From a virus, in the IMG/VR virus record IMGVR_UViG_3300027721_000041, positions 1 through 35,306 of that record: DNA of 35,306 nucleotides; one strand, 5' to 3'. Shown here piece after piece: positions 13,163 to 20,447 of the stretch (within the stretch, counting starts at the first letter, position 1; every line of letters begins with the position of its first letter). The notes under the pieces were generated by a model, which was not told where the DNA came from, searched no databases, and was given only the letters and a program-made list of their open reading frames with translations. The position numbers and the translations under genes are program-made.

Positions 13163-15212
13163 AGATGTAAATGTTAATCTTAAGACCAAAGGAGCTGACC
13201 AACTTGCAGAAGACCTTAAGAAATCTGAAGAGGCAGCTGCAGGATTGGCAGATGAATTTGGCTTAATGGACACTCAAGCGGGAAGAGTGTTTAAGACTGT
13301 AACCCAAGGAGCTCAAAAGGGAATTGCTGCAATGAAGACCTTAAGAGGAGCAGTTCTTGCAACAGGAATTGGCGCCTTGGCTATTGCAGTCCTTTCCCTT
13401 GTATCATATTTCACTAAGACAGAAGAAGGAGCTCAGAAGCTAAGAAAGGCTATGGCATTCCTTGGAGCTATCTTAGATAAAATTCGTGATGTATTTGTAG
13501 GATTGGGAAAGAGACTTACAGAGGTTAAGTTCTCTTTTGAATCTTTAGGGGATTTACTTAAGAAGGGATTCCAGGCTATTGTTCAGAATATAGTAAACCG
13601 ATTTGTTGCTCTCCTTGATATTGCAAAAGCTATTGGTAAACTATTTAAAGGAGATTTTAAAGAAGGCCTCAAAGACTTAGCTGATGGAACAATTAAGCTG
13701 ACCACAGGTATTGATGATATGTCCGGGAAGCTGGAAAAGGCCCGAGATAAATTTAAGGCATTCACTGCGGAAGTATCTGCAGCAGCAAAGGCAGCAGCAG
13801 ACTTAGCAGACAGGCAGAATAAACTTAAAGTCTCTCAAAGGGACTTCCTTGTTGAACAGGCCAAACTGGAAGTTCAACTATCCGAAGCCCGATTAAAGAC
13901 TAATGATGCTACACTCTCCACAGAGGAAAGAATAAAAGCTCTTAATGAAGCTCAGGCTATCCAGAACGAAATATCCAATGAACAGCTCAGACTTGCTAAA
14001 GAGGCCTATGAAATAAAGAAAGCTCAGAATGCTCTTGCGTCCTCAACTGAAGAGGACTTGGATGAAGAGGCAAATCTATTAGCAAATCTTATTAGAGTAG
14101 AGAAGGAGAGGAACGACAAGAGTAAGGAGTTCAGCGATCAGAGGTCAGCTCTTCAGAAAGCAGAAGCAGATAAAGTAGAAGCAGCAAGACTGAAAAAGGA
14201 AGCTGATGATGCTGAAACGGAAAAAAAGAATGAGGAATTAGCAGCAGCAGAAGTTGAAAGAGCAAGATCAGTCCTTGAAAAAATAACTGCACTTGAAGAG
14301 GAAGCTGCTAAGACCAAACAACAAAGGGAAGATGAGGCTTACTTAGCTGCTATAGAAAACGAAGAGGAGAGAGAAGCTGCCCGAATAGAACTGCAGGCTC
14401 AGAGAAGGGAAGAACAATTAGAACTTGAAGACGAACAGTTCGAAGAGGACTTAGCGAGAGCCCTTGAAAAGAAAGAGATAATGGAATCTGAAGTTCAAGG
14501 TGTTAGAGATGCCTATAATGAACTCAGATTAGAAAAGCAAGCAGATATAGATGCGCAAGAAGTTAAGGCTGAAGAAGAACTTGCTAAGAAGAGGCTGGAG
14601 ATGGAAAAGGTCGTCCAGCAACAAAAGATTGATGGAGCTCTTGCAGCTGCTGGAGCACTTATTGGAGCAAGCAAAGCTATCTTTGGAGATACAAAGGCCT
14701 CAGCTATTGCAGAGACTATTATATCCACTTATCAGTCTGCAACATCAGCATTCAAATCCTTAGCGGGCATTCCTATTGTAGGCCCTGCACTTGGAGCTAT
14801 TGCAGCTGCGGCAGCTGTTGCAGGAGGTATTGCAAACTTAGCGAAGATTAAAGGAAGCAACAAGAAAGAGACTGCACCTCCAAAGGACGTAGTTCTTCCT
14901 AACAAGAACCCATTCCAAGAGGGTGGATATATTACTGGTCTTCCTCATTCTCAAGGCGGAACAACTATTACAGCAGAGAGTGGAGAATATGTCTCATCAA
15001 GGCGAACGATGGCATCTGCATTTGGACCCGTTATAGAAACGTTAAATAAAATGGGAAATAGTGGAATGGCTGGAGGAAGCATGATATCAGAAGAACGTGT
15101 TGCTCAGATTGCTGCAGAAACCGTTAAGGCAGTTCCAGTCTATGTAGTTGAAACAAATATTACCAATAAACAGCGTGAAGTCTCTGTAAGGGAAAGCGCT
15201 TATGTAAAATAG
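13149..15212 (+). CDS. Tail tape measure protein
   Basis: A 687-residue protein. A membrane-like segment lies at about residues 67-88 (AVLATGIGALAIAVLSLVSY), a long Ala/Glu/Lys-rich coiled coil at about 200-500, and a second hydrophobic Ala/Gly block at about 540-570 (IVGPALGAIAAAAAVAGGIA). The C-terminal GGYITGLPHSQGGTTITAES motif is common in tape measures. It sets tail length and probably helps DNA entry. At roughly 0.15 nm per residue it predicts a tail near 100 nm, consistent with a siphovirus. It contains only about two D-x-S tripeptides, unlike the exposed tail proteins. Confidence 0.92.
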   Translation: MAKDEDVNVNLKTKGADQLAEDLKKSEEAAAGLADEFGLMDTQAGRVFKTVTQGAQKGIAAMKTLRGAVLATGIGALAIAVLSLVSYFTKTEEGAQKLRKAMAFLGAILDKIRDVFVGLGKRLTEVKFSFESLGDLLKKGFQAIVQNIVNRFVALLDIAKAIGKLFKGDFKEGLKDLADGTIKLTTGIDDMSGKLEKARDKFKAFTAEVSAAAKAAADLADRQNKLKVSQRDFLVEQAKLEVQLSEARLKTNDATLSTEERIKALNEAQAIQNEISNEQLRLAKEAYEIKKAQNALASSTEEDLDEEANLLANLIRVEKERNDKSKEFSDQRSALQKAEADKVEAARLKKEADDAETEKKNEELAAAEVERARSVLEKITALEEEAAKTKQQREDEAYLAAIENEEEREAARIELQAQRREEQLELEDEQFEEDLARALEKKEIMESEVQGVRDAYNELRLEKQADIDAQEVKAEEELAKKRLEMEKVVQQQKIDGALAAAGALIGASKAIFGDTKASAIAETIISTYQSATSAFKSLAGIPIVGPALGAIAAAAAVAGGIANLAKIKGSNKKETAPPKDVVLPNKNPFQEGGYITGLPHSQGGTTITAESGEYVSSRRTMASAFGPVIETLNKMGNSGMAGGSMISEERVAQIAAETVKAVPVYVVETNITNKQREVSVRESAYVK

Positions 15213-15217
15213 AAATT

Positions 15218-16750
15218 ATGAATATAGAACTTAAATCCCTATTATTTGAATTAGTCTTCGACCCACAGAAGGAAGGCGTATCTGCTATATCCTTGGTCTC
15301 AAGTCCAGCTATCCTAACAAACTTTGTTAAACTCAAAGAGGAAAGCCCAATCGTTAAGATAGTCTTAGCTGATGAAGAAAAGAAGATAGTTCTTGGACCT
15401 GCTCTTATTCCAAATGTAAAAATATTTAGGAGTGGAAGGTCTTTAGGTCTTGACCAGGACGCTTATGTCTATTTCAGAGAGGACACTATTCGTCAACTTG
15501 CTGAAGCATATCTTATGCAGGCTAAGAACAACGAAGTAACTCTGGAGCATGCAGAAAAGACCTATAATGTTAAGATGATTGAGAGCTGGATAGTAGAAGA
15601 CCCTGCTAAGGATAAATCCTCTCTATATGGTTTTGAACTTCCTAAAGGAACCTGGATGACTGCATTTAAGATACAGGATGCTGAACTATGGAAAGAGATT
15701 AAGGCTGGAAATATAAATGGGTTCAGTATTGAAGCAGCTCTGGGTCTTGTTCCCAAAGGAGAGATAAATTTAAGTGAAGAGACTGAAGATGACCGTATGG
15801 TTCTAAGTGAAGAGCTAAGACCATTATTCCTTAATAGACTTGGAGAGGTAGGAACAAGAGAAGAGATGATGGAGACGTTAGGGTTTGTTAAGGTCTCTGA
15901 AGATGGAAAGCTAACTAAAGAAGGAGAAGCTATTGCACTAACTTTTGCTATACAGTCTGACCCTGCAGCTAAGTCTGCTTTGGACGAAGGACTATATGCT
16001 GTAAGATATAAATATGAAGGACCAAGAGACGAAAGGAATAGAGACTTCTGCGCTGATGTAATGGACAAAGACCTTATCTATAGAAAAGAGGATATAGACA
16101 TGATGAGCTTTAGCGGAGACAATCCTATGAGCAAAGTGAACTATTCTATGTTCAGATATAAAGGGAGTTATAATTGTAGGCACAAATGGGTTAAGCAGGT
16201 CTATTTTGCAGCAGATTGGGAAGAGGCTTTGACTGGATTGGAAGTCTATATAGCTGCATTAAATGGTTTCCAAAAATTTATTGATCCAATTTATCAAGAG
16301 AGAAAGGAGAACGAGACAATAATTGATACTAAAGAAATGATTGATGAAAAAATTGAGGAGATTAAAAAAACTCTTGAGAACTTTAAAAAACAAGGACCAT
16401 TTGGAGAAGCAGGACCACAACCTGACCAGAGAGTTCCCGAAACTAAACTACCGGCTAAATATCCAATTCCTGAATTTGAGCCAGAAGCAACCCAAGTAAA
16501 TAAAAAAGTAGGTCTAAGAAAGGAAATAGAATTGGCCGATGTTGATAGAGGAAGATTTGTATCAGACCTAATTTATGATACAATAACTTATTATGCACAA
16601 ATAATGGTGAAGGCCTTAGAAATGAAAGATACGGTTGAAGGAGACGATCAACAAATATTTAAGGATATTTATAGTATGAATGAATTCGCAATTAGGGAAA
16701 CTCAAAGAAAAGTAAAACAACTTGCTCTTGAAGGAGCATTTTCATTATAA
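15218..16750 (+). CDS. Prohead protease (XkdF-like) fused to a MuF-like domain
   Basis: A 510-residue protein of two parts. Residues 1-180 match the XkdF-type serine protease (FDPQKEGVSAISLVSSPAI; NNEVTLEH with His111; MIESWIVEDP; GNINGFSIEA with Ser170), which cleaves scaffold and capsid proteins during head maturation. Residues about 262-330 (RDFC, then RYKGSYNCRHKWV; Cys278, Cys320, His322) match the C-terminal Cys/His block of MuF-type minor head proteins. A long helical tail follows. A single chain joining protease and minor head protein would anchor the protease at the portal vertex. The gene lies between tape measure and scaffold. Confidence 0.8.
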   Translation: MNIELKSLLFELVFDPQKEGVSAISLVSSPAILTNFVKLKEESPIVKIVLADEEKKIVLGPALIPNVKIFRSGRSLGLDQDAYVYFREDTIRQLAEAYLMQAKNNEVTLEHAEKTYNVKMIESWIVEDPAKDKSSLYGFELPKGTWMTAFKIQDAELWKEIKAGNINGFSIEAALGLVPKGEINLSEETEDDRMVLSEELRPLFLNRLGEVGTREEMMETLGFVKVSEDGKLTKEGEAIALTFAIQSDPAAKSALDEGLYAVRYKYEGPRDERNRDFCADVMDKDLIYRKEDIDMMSFSGDNPMSKVNYSMFRYKGSYNCRHKWVKQVYFAADWEEALTGLEVYIAALNGFQKFIDPIYQERKENETIIDTKEMIDEKIEEIKKTLENFKKQGPFGEAGPQPDQRVPETKLPAKYPIPEFEPEATQVNKKVGLRKEIELADVDRGRFVSDLIYDTITYYAQIMVKALEMKDTVEGDDQQIFKDIYSMNEFAIRETQRKVKQLALEGAFSL

Positions 16751-16761
16751 TCAATATAATT

Positions 16762-17286
16762 ATGAAACTATCAGAAGAAATAATACGAGAGGTCTATCTT
16801 GAAGAGATAGATAAAGAAACCCTTGACAAAATTGAGTTCCAATTCTATTACTGGAAAAATTATTTAGAGGAGCTCGATATGACTAAGTATGCTTTTGCTG
16901 ACAAATTAATTGATAAATTAAAACCAGTCATAAAGGCTGGGCTGGATAAAATGTCAGCTAAATTAGTTAATCTATCAAAAGACAAAAACCCCGAAATTCA
17001 TATTGAATTATTTGAAAGGGGAAAGGGACTTAATCTCGGATTTAAAAATTATGTCGGGTTTGCAGATCAGATGATACCAAAAATGCTTAGCTTATTAGCG
17101 GAATCTAATATTAGGTTAAATCCTGTTTATATAGAAACCGCATATGGGGACAATATGTATGCAACTGCATTTTTTGAAAAATTATACAGTGACCCATTGG
17201 CTGAAGAACATAATATGAAAGAAACCGAATTGGGGCAAGAGGTTCAAGAGATTATATGGAGGTATATAGATGGTTATTTTGAATAG
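16762..17286 (+). CDS. Hypothetical head-region protein
   Basis: A 174-residue, mostly helical acidic protein (EIIREVYLEEIDKETLDKIE start) with no family I recognise. It lies between the protease fusion and the HNH insertion, so a head assembly role is inferred from context only. The 3' end overlaps the convergent HNH endonuclease gene by 35 bases. The last residues may therefore have been altered when that gene was inserted. Confidence 0.6.
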   Translation: MKLSEEIIREVYLEEIDKETLDKIEFQFYYWKNYLEELDMTKYAFADKLIDKLKPVIKAGLDKMSAKLVNLSKDKNPEIHIELFERGKGLNLGFKNYVGFADQMIPKMLSLLAESNIRLNPVYIETAYGDNMYATAFFEKLYSDPLAEEHNMKETELGQEVQEIIWRYIDGYFE

Positions 17287-17704
17287 CCCATCTTTTTTTA
17301 GCAGATATACTCATCTTGGTCCTTGTCTCTAAGCTTTTAGGCTTTCCTTTTTGGGATTTGCTTCTATTTATAAATTTCTCCTCCTCCGTTTTATAGATAT
17401 ATTTCTGTCGTCCTTTTTTAGTAAATATCTGGTCCCTTTTAATATTTTTGGGAAACCTTATACGATATGAGCCAGTTCCCTTATCATATCTTCTGTGACA
17501 TAGAATACATAATTGTCTATAATTATTTACATCCGTGTCATAGACATGCCCATTAATATTGGCCCAGTGAAATATATCAGAAGTTCCTGGGCAATATTTG
17601 TTTTCGCAGTGGTTAGCTGGACCATAATATTTTCTTAGATGCTGATGACATCTATCATAATTGTTCTTAAAATCAGAGTCCTGCATTTTTTCTTTTGAAG
17701 TCAT
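17252..17704 (-). CDS. HNH homing endonuclease with NUMOD3 repeats
   Basis: A 150-residue free-standing homing endonuclease. The HNH part has Cys33, Cys38, FHWAN (45-49), NYRQLCILCHRRYDKG (61-76) with paired Cys and His70. The C-terminal basic SKSQKGKPKSLETRTKMSIS segment (115-134) plus AKKRW is the NUMOD3 DNA-binding motif. Such enzymes cut related phage genomes and copy themselves in by repair. It is the only minus-strand gene inside the late rightward block, as expected for a recent insertion. Its own promoter probably lies in 17705-17760. Confidence 0.9.
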   Translation of the reverse strand: MTSKEKMQDSDFKNNYDRCHQHLRKYYGPANHCENKYCPGTSDIFHWANINGHVYDTDVNNYRQLCILCHRRYDKGTGSYRIRFPKNIKRDQIFTKKGRQKYIYKTEEEKFINRSKSQKGKPKSLETRTKMSISAKKRWAIQNNHLYTSI

Positions 17705-17791
17705 ATTGTATTAAAATATATTATATATCATCTTATGTTCTAATCCAATAGAAGTTTTATCCTGATATTTCTTTAACAGGCTTCTAACACT

Positions 17792-17800
17792 TTGTATTAC
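17792..17800 (+). promoter_or_regulatory. Rightward promoter motif TTTGTATTA (copy 2)
   Basis: TTTGTATTA followed by CTATACGAAC lies 35 bases upstream of the ATG at 17827, immediately behind the inserted HNH gene. It is preceded by TAACAC, similar to AACACC before copy 1. This would restart transcription of the scaffold and capsid genes downstream of the HNH gene. Confidence 0.5.
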
Positions 17801-17826
17801 TATACGAACAATTTAAACTATTTATC

Positions 17827-18033
17827 ATGGCTGTAACAGTAAACCTTGTCCCTGACTGGTTTGGAGTAGGTCCACTTGAATCAACAGAAGCTGCAATTAA
17901 TGTTGCTCTTGCTGCTGTAGACGCTTCAATTCAGGCAGTTGTATCAGATCAAATTACAGTTGTTGACACATCTATGTATTTTACACCCGATGGATCTACA
18001 ACTCAGTATTCATGGGCCGTAACAGTTGTTTAA
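17827..18033 (+). CDS. Small virion-type protein (hypothetical)
   Basis: A 68-residue protein beginning MAVTVNLVPDWFGVGPLEST, with VDASIQ, VDTSMY and PDGSTT motifs that share the D-x-S pattern of the exposed virion proteins. It precedes the scaffold and capsid genes and lies directly behind a promoter motif, so strong late expression is likely. A small capsid decoration or connector protein is a guess from place and composition. No family recognised. Confidence 0.55.
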   Translation: MAVTVNLVPDWFGVGPLESTEAAINVALAAVDASIQAVVSDQITVVDTSMYFTPDGSTTQYSWAVTVV

Positions 18034-18058
18034 TTAATCTAATCTTAATTACTAAATT

Positions 18059-18760
18059 ATGGCTGAAAAAGAAGAAAAAGTAACACGTCTCCATAAGATC
18101 TTGGACCGCGTTATCGCTAAATTCTCTGAAGCCCCTGAGTCTACAGAAACTGTATTCGCAGAAAGCACAATGGAAGACGGAACCGTTATTAAGTATGAAA
18201 ATACTGAAGTCGGAACCGCTGTAATGGTTGTTACAGAAGAAGGAGAAGCACCCGCAGCTGATGGGGAATATCCTATATCTGAAACAACTATTCTTGTTGT
18301 TGCTGAAGGTGTAATCGCTGAAGTTAAAGAAACTCCAGTTGAAGAAGCCCCTGCAGAAGAAGAAGTTGTAGAAGCAGAAAAAGGAAAGAACCCTATGAGT
18401 TTCTTTAATCCAGACAGATTTGCAGAATTGGTTGACCTAACGAAAGAAGGGTTTTACACAGTTCAGTTCAGCGTATCTAATGGAAAGGTCGAATGGGGCA
18501 ATCTATTCTCAGAGAGCTTTACAGAATTAAGCATGCAGAAAACAGGTCTCGAAAAAAGTCTTAAAGAAAAGGAAACAGAAATTTCCGAACTAAAGACTAA
18601 ATTCGAATCAGACCTTAAAATCTTAGGTGAAACTATTAAGGCCTCTGGTCTTGTTCAGGCACCTGTTAAAAAGAATGAACCTACCATCTTATCAAAAACT
18701 GACGTCATCTCCCGTAGGTTGGAAGATCAACGTAAAGAAAAATCTATTTACCAAAATTAA
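18059..18760 (+). CDS. Capsid scaffolding protein
   Basis: A 233-residue acidic protein. Residues about 75-110 are a Glu/Ala/Pro-rich low-complexity stretch (EAPAADGEY, PVEEAPAEEEVVEAEKG). The C-terminal 80 residues form a coiled coil (LEKSLKEKETEISELKTKFE) and end in a basic tail (SRRLEDQRKEKSIYQN). This is the usual design of phage scaffolds, whose basic C-terminus binds the capsid protein during prohead assembly. It lies 11 bases upstream of the major capsid gene. The protease at 15218 would be expected to degrade it. Confidence 0.8.
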   Translation: MAEKEEKVTRLHKILDRVIAKFSEAPESTETVFAESTMEDGTVIKYENTEVGTAVMVVTEEGEAPAADGEYPISETTILVVAEGVIAEVKETPVEEAPAEEEVVEAEKGKNPMSFFNPDRFAELVDLTKEGFYTVQFSVSNGKVEWGNLFSESFTELSMQKTGLEKSLKEKETEISELKTKFESDLKILGETIKASGLVQAPVKKNEPTILSKTDVISRRLEDQRKEKSIYQN

Positions 18761-18771
18761 TTTAACCCGAA

Positions 18772-19713
18772 ATGGCAACAAACTTTAACGTATCGGCTTT
18801 AGCAGACTTCACAGCTGCTAACCCACAAAAAGCTCTCGAGTTAATGATCTTGACTGGTAAAGGACTTAAGGATTATTTTGATATTGAAACCGGTGTCAAG
18901 TATCGCACCAAGATTCCCTACATCACCAATGTAGACCTGGACATCTCTACAGGCGCAATCGCTGGTTACAATACTGGATCCGGAAGCACCACTATCACAG
19001 AGGTCGTTCTTGAAGACGCTCAATTGAAAATCTTCGAAACCTACACCAAAGAAGCTCTCAACAAAACTATGATGGCTTTCCTTGGAACAAGAGGCACTGA
19101 TCCTGCAGAACTTCCTGCAGAGGAAATGATTCTCGCTCTCAAACAGAAGAAACTATTCTATGATGTAGAATATCTTCTATGGCAGGATGCATCTGCTAAA
19201 ATTCCTAACGGTGGAGTTCTAAAGCAGATAACCGATGCTTCAACCTATACAGCATTAGGTCTTGCAGATACAGCTTTCACAAGCATGGCTGATGCTTCTA
19301 TTCTTCAGTGGGTAAATGCAGTTGCTACCAAGCAGCAGGCTTCTTTCCCTGAATACACAATGGAAGAAACTATCCTTGCAATGTCTCCATCTAACTTAGC
19401 TGCTTACGGTAGAGCACTCTACAATCTTAACGGAACCATCACAATGGAAACCGTTGGAGCAGACGGAAAAGGAATGCAAGAGATTTATATCCCTGGCACA
19501 ATGATTAAGGCAGTTGCAATGGTTGGACTAAATGGTTCTAACGAACTTGTTTGGACAAACCCAACTAACATCATAGAGGTCGTTGACCTTGTAGATGAGA
19601 CTGACTTCCTATCATTCCAATACAACCCTTACGCAAGATGGCATGAGCTTGCAGCTCAGTTCAAACTTGGTGTAAAAGTTGCAGATGTAACGAAGGTCAT
19701 CAAGACTAACTAA
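18772..19713 (+). CDS. Major capsid protein
   Basis: A 313-residue protein directly after the scaffold. It has an N-terminal helix (LADFTAANPQKALELMILTG), a beta-rich middle and an HK97-like ending (VVDLVDETDFLSFQYNPYAR, then ELAAQFKLGVKVADVTKVI) common in Bacteroidetes phage capsid proteins. Codons here are visibly richer in C-ending forms (atc, acc, ttc) than in neighbouring genes, consistent with very high expression. A strong intrinsic terminator follows 8 bases after the stop. No Shine-Dalgarno sequence is present; the leader is ATTAATTTAACCCGAA. Four D-x-S tripeptides occur, a mild excess. Confidence 0.85.
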   Translation: MATNFNVSALADFTAANPQKALELMILTGKGLKDYFDIETGVKYRTKIPYITNVDLDISTGAIAGYNTGSGSTTITEVVLEDAQLKIFETYTKEALNKTMMAFLGTRGTDPAELPAEEMILALKQKKLFYDVEYLLWQDASAKIPNGGVLKQITDASTYTALGLADTAFTSMADASILQWVNAVATKQQASFPEYTMEETILAMSPSNLAAYGRALYNLNGTITMETVGADGKGMQEIYIPGTMIKAVAMVGLNGSNELVWTNPTNIIEVVDLVDETDFLSFQYNPYARWHELAAQFKLGVKVADVTKVIKTN

Positions 19714-19720
19714 TCCAGAG

Positions 19721-19753
19721 AGGCCTAAGCCTGGTCTTAGGCCTTTCTTTTTT
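19721..19753 (+). terminator. Intrinsic terminator after the capsid gene
   Basis: A perfect 9-bp stem (AGGCCTAAG, 19721-19729, with CTTAGGCCT, 19736-19744) around a CCTGGT loop is followed by a T-rich tract. Only 24 bases separate the tract from the next ATG (19778), too few for a full promoter. The next gene is therefore likely fed by read-through. Confidence 0.9.
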
Positions 19754-19777
19754 ATTAACCAAAAAAACTAAAACAAA

Positions 19778-20299
19778 ATGGGAGTATTACAAACCATTCC
19801 AAGAGATTCCGTAAAAGGATTTAATGGGCTATGCTATGTTCTTTTGGCTAATTATGGAGATGTTACCATCTCTATCGATGCATCTAACAATACAACTTTT
19901 ACTGACGGTGATGTCTCAGTTGGAAATGCTTTCGTTAAATTCGAAATGACCAAAGAGACTTCTAATTATACTGTTACTGGAACTGGAACTCCTACAGCAG
20001 GATCTTATTCTTATAACCATGTTCTTACCCTTGTATTTGCAAGGAATGAAGCTCTCAAGGTTAATCAAGTTAAGATTATGGCTGACAAGGAACTTATTGC
20101 AGTTGCAGTCGACAGAAATGGAGAAGCATGGTGTTTAGGAAACGATTCCTGCTCAGCTCTCGACCTCACTTCAAGCGTTGGAACATCTGGCACAGCAGGA
20201 GCAGACCTTGCAGGTCAAACTCTTACTCTCGCCGGTAATTTCTCCGGTCCAGAAAGTTATGTTAATGCAGCACAATTAGCCGCAATTACACCTGCTTAA
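19778..20299 (+). CDS. Probable major tail tube protein
   Basis: A 173-residue beta-rich protein (alternating strands such as GDVTISIDASNNTTFTDGDV, LTLVFARNEALKVNQVKIMA) following the capsid gene. The size and fold pattern suit a siphovirus tail tube subunit, although a capsid decoration protein is possible. The leader is A-rich (CCAAAAAAACTAAAACAAA) with no Shine-Dalgarno sequence, a strong initiation context in Bacteroidota. It is bracketed by terminators on both sides, so its mRNA may be a separate or read-through unit of high abundance. Confidence 0.55.
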   Translation: MGVLQTIPRDSVKGFNGLCYVLLANYGDVTISIDASNNTTFTDGDVSVGNAFVKFEMTKETSNYTVTGTGTPTAGSYSYNHVLTLVFARNEALKVNQVKIMADKELIAVAVDRNGEAWCLGNDSCSALDLTSSVGTSGTAGADLAGQTLTLAGNFSGPESYVNAAQLAAITPA

Positions 20300-20320
20300 A
20301 AAGCGGGCACTTATCTTAAA

Positions 20321-20351
20321 GAGGAGCAGCATTTTGTTGCTCCTTTTTTTT
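20321..20351 (+). terminator. Intrinsic terminator after the tail tube gene
   Basis: AGGAGCA (20322-20328) pairs with TGCTCCT (20338-20344) around GCATTTTGT, followed by eight T residues. It ends the capsid/tail-tube transcript before the fibre operon. A promoter motif begins 19 bases after the T tract. Confidence 0.9.
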
Positions 20352-20369
20352 GAAAAAAGAAACAGGTTT

Positions 20370-20380
20370 TTTGTATTATA
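20370..20380 (+). promoter_or_regulatory. Rightward promoter motif TTTGTATTATA (copy 3)
   Basis: TTTGTATTATA identical to copy 1 over 11 bases, preceded by AACAGGTT. It lies 78 bases before the fibre gene ATG (20448) and just behind an intrinsic terminator, an arrangement that strongly suggests a new transcription start. Confidence 0.6.
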
Positions 20381-20447
20381 GATAAAGACCGAACGAGTTT
20401 ACGTCAGTTCCTAAATCTTTTTAACGAGATTCTAATATAAAACTATT

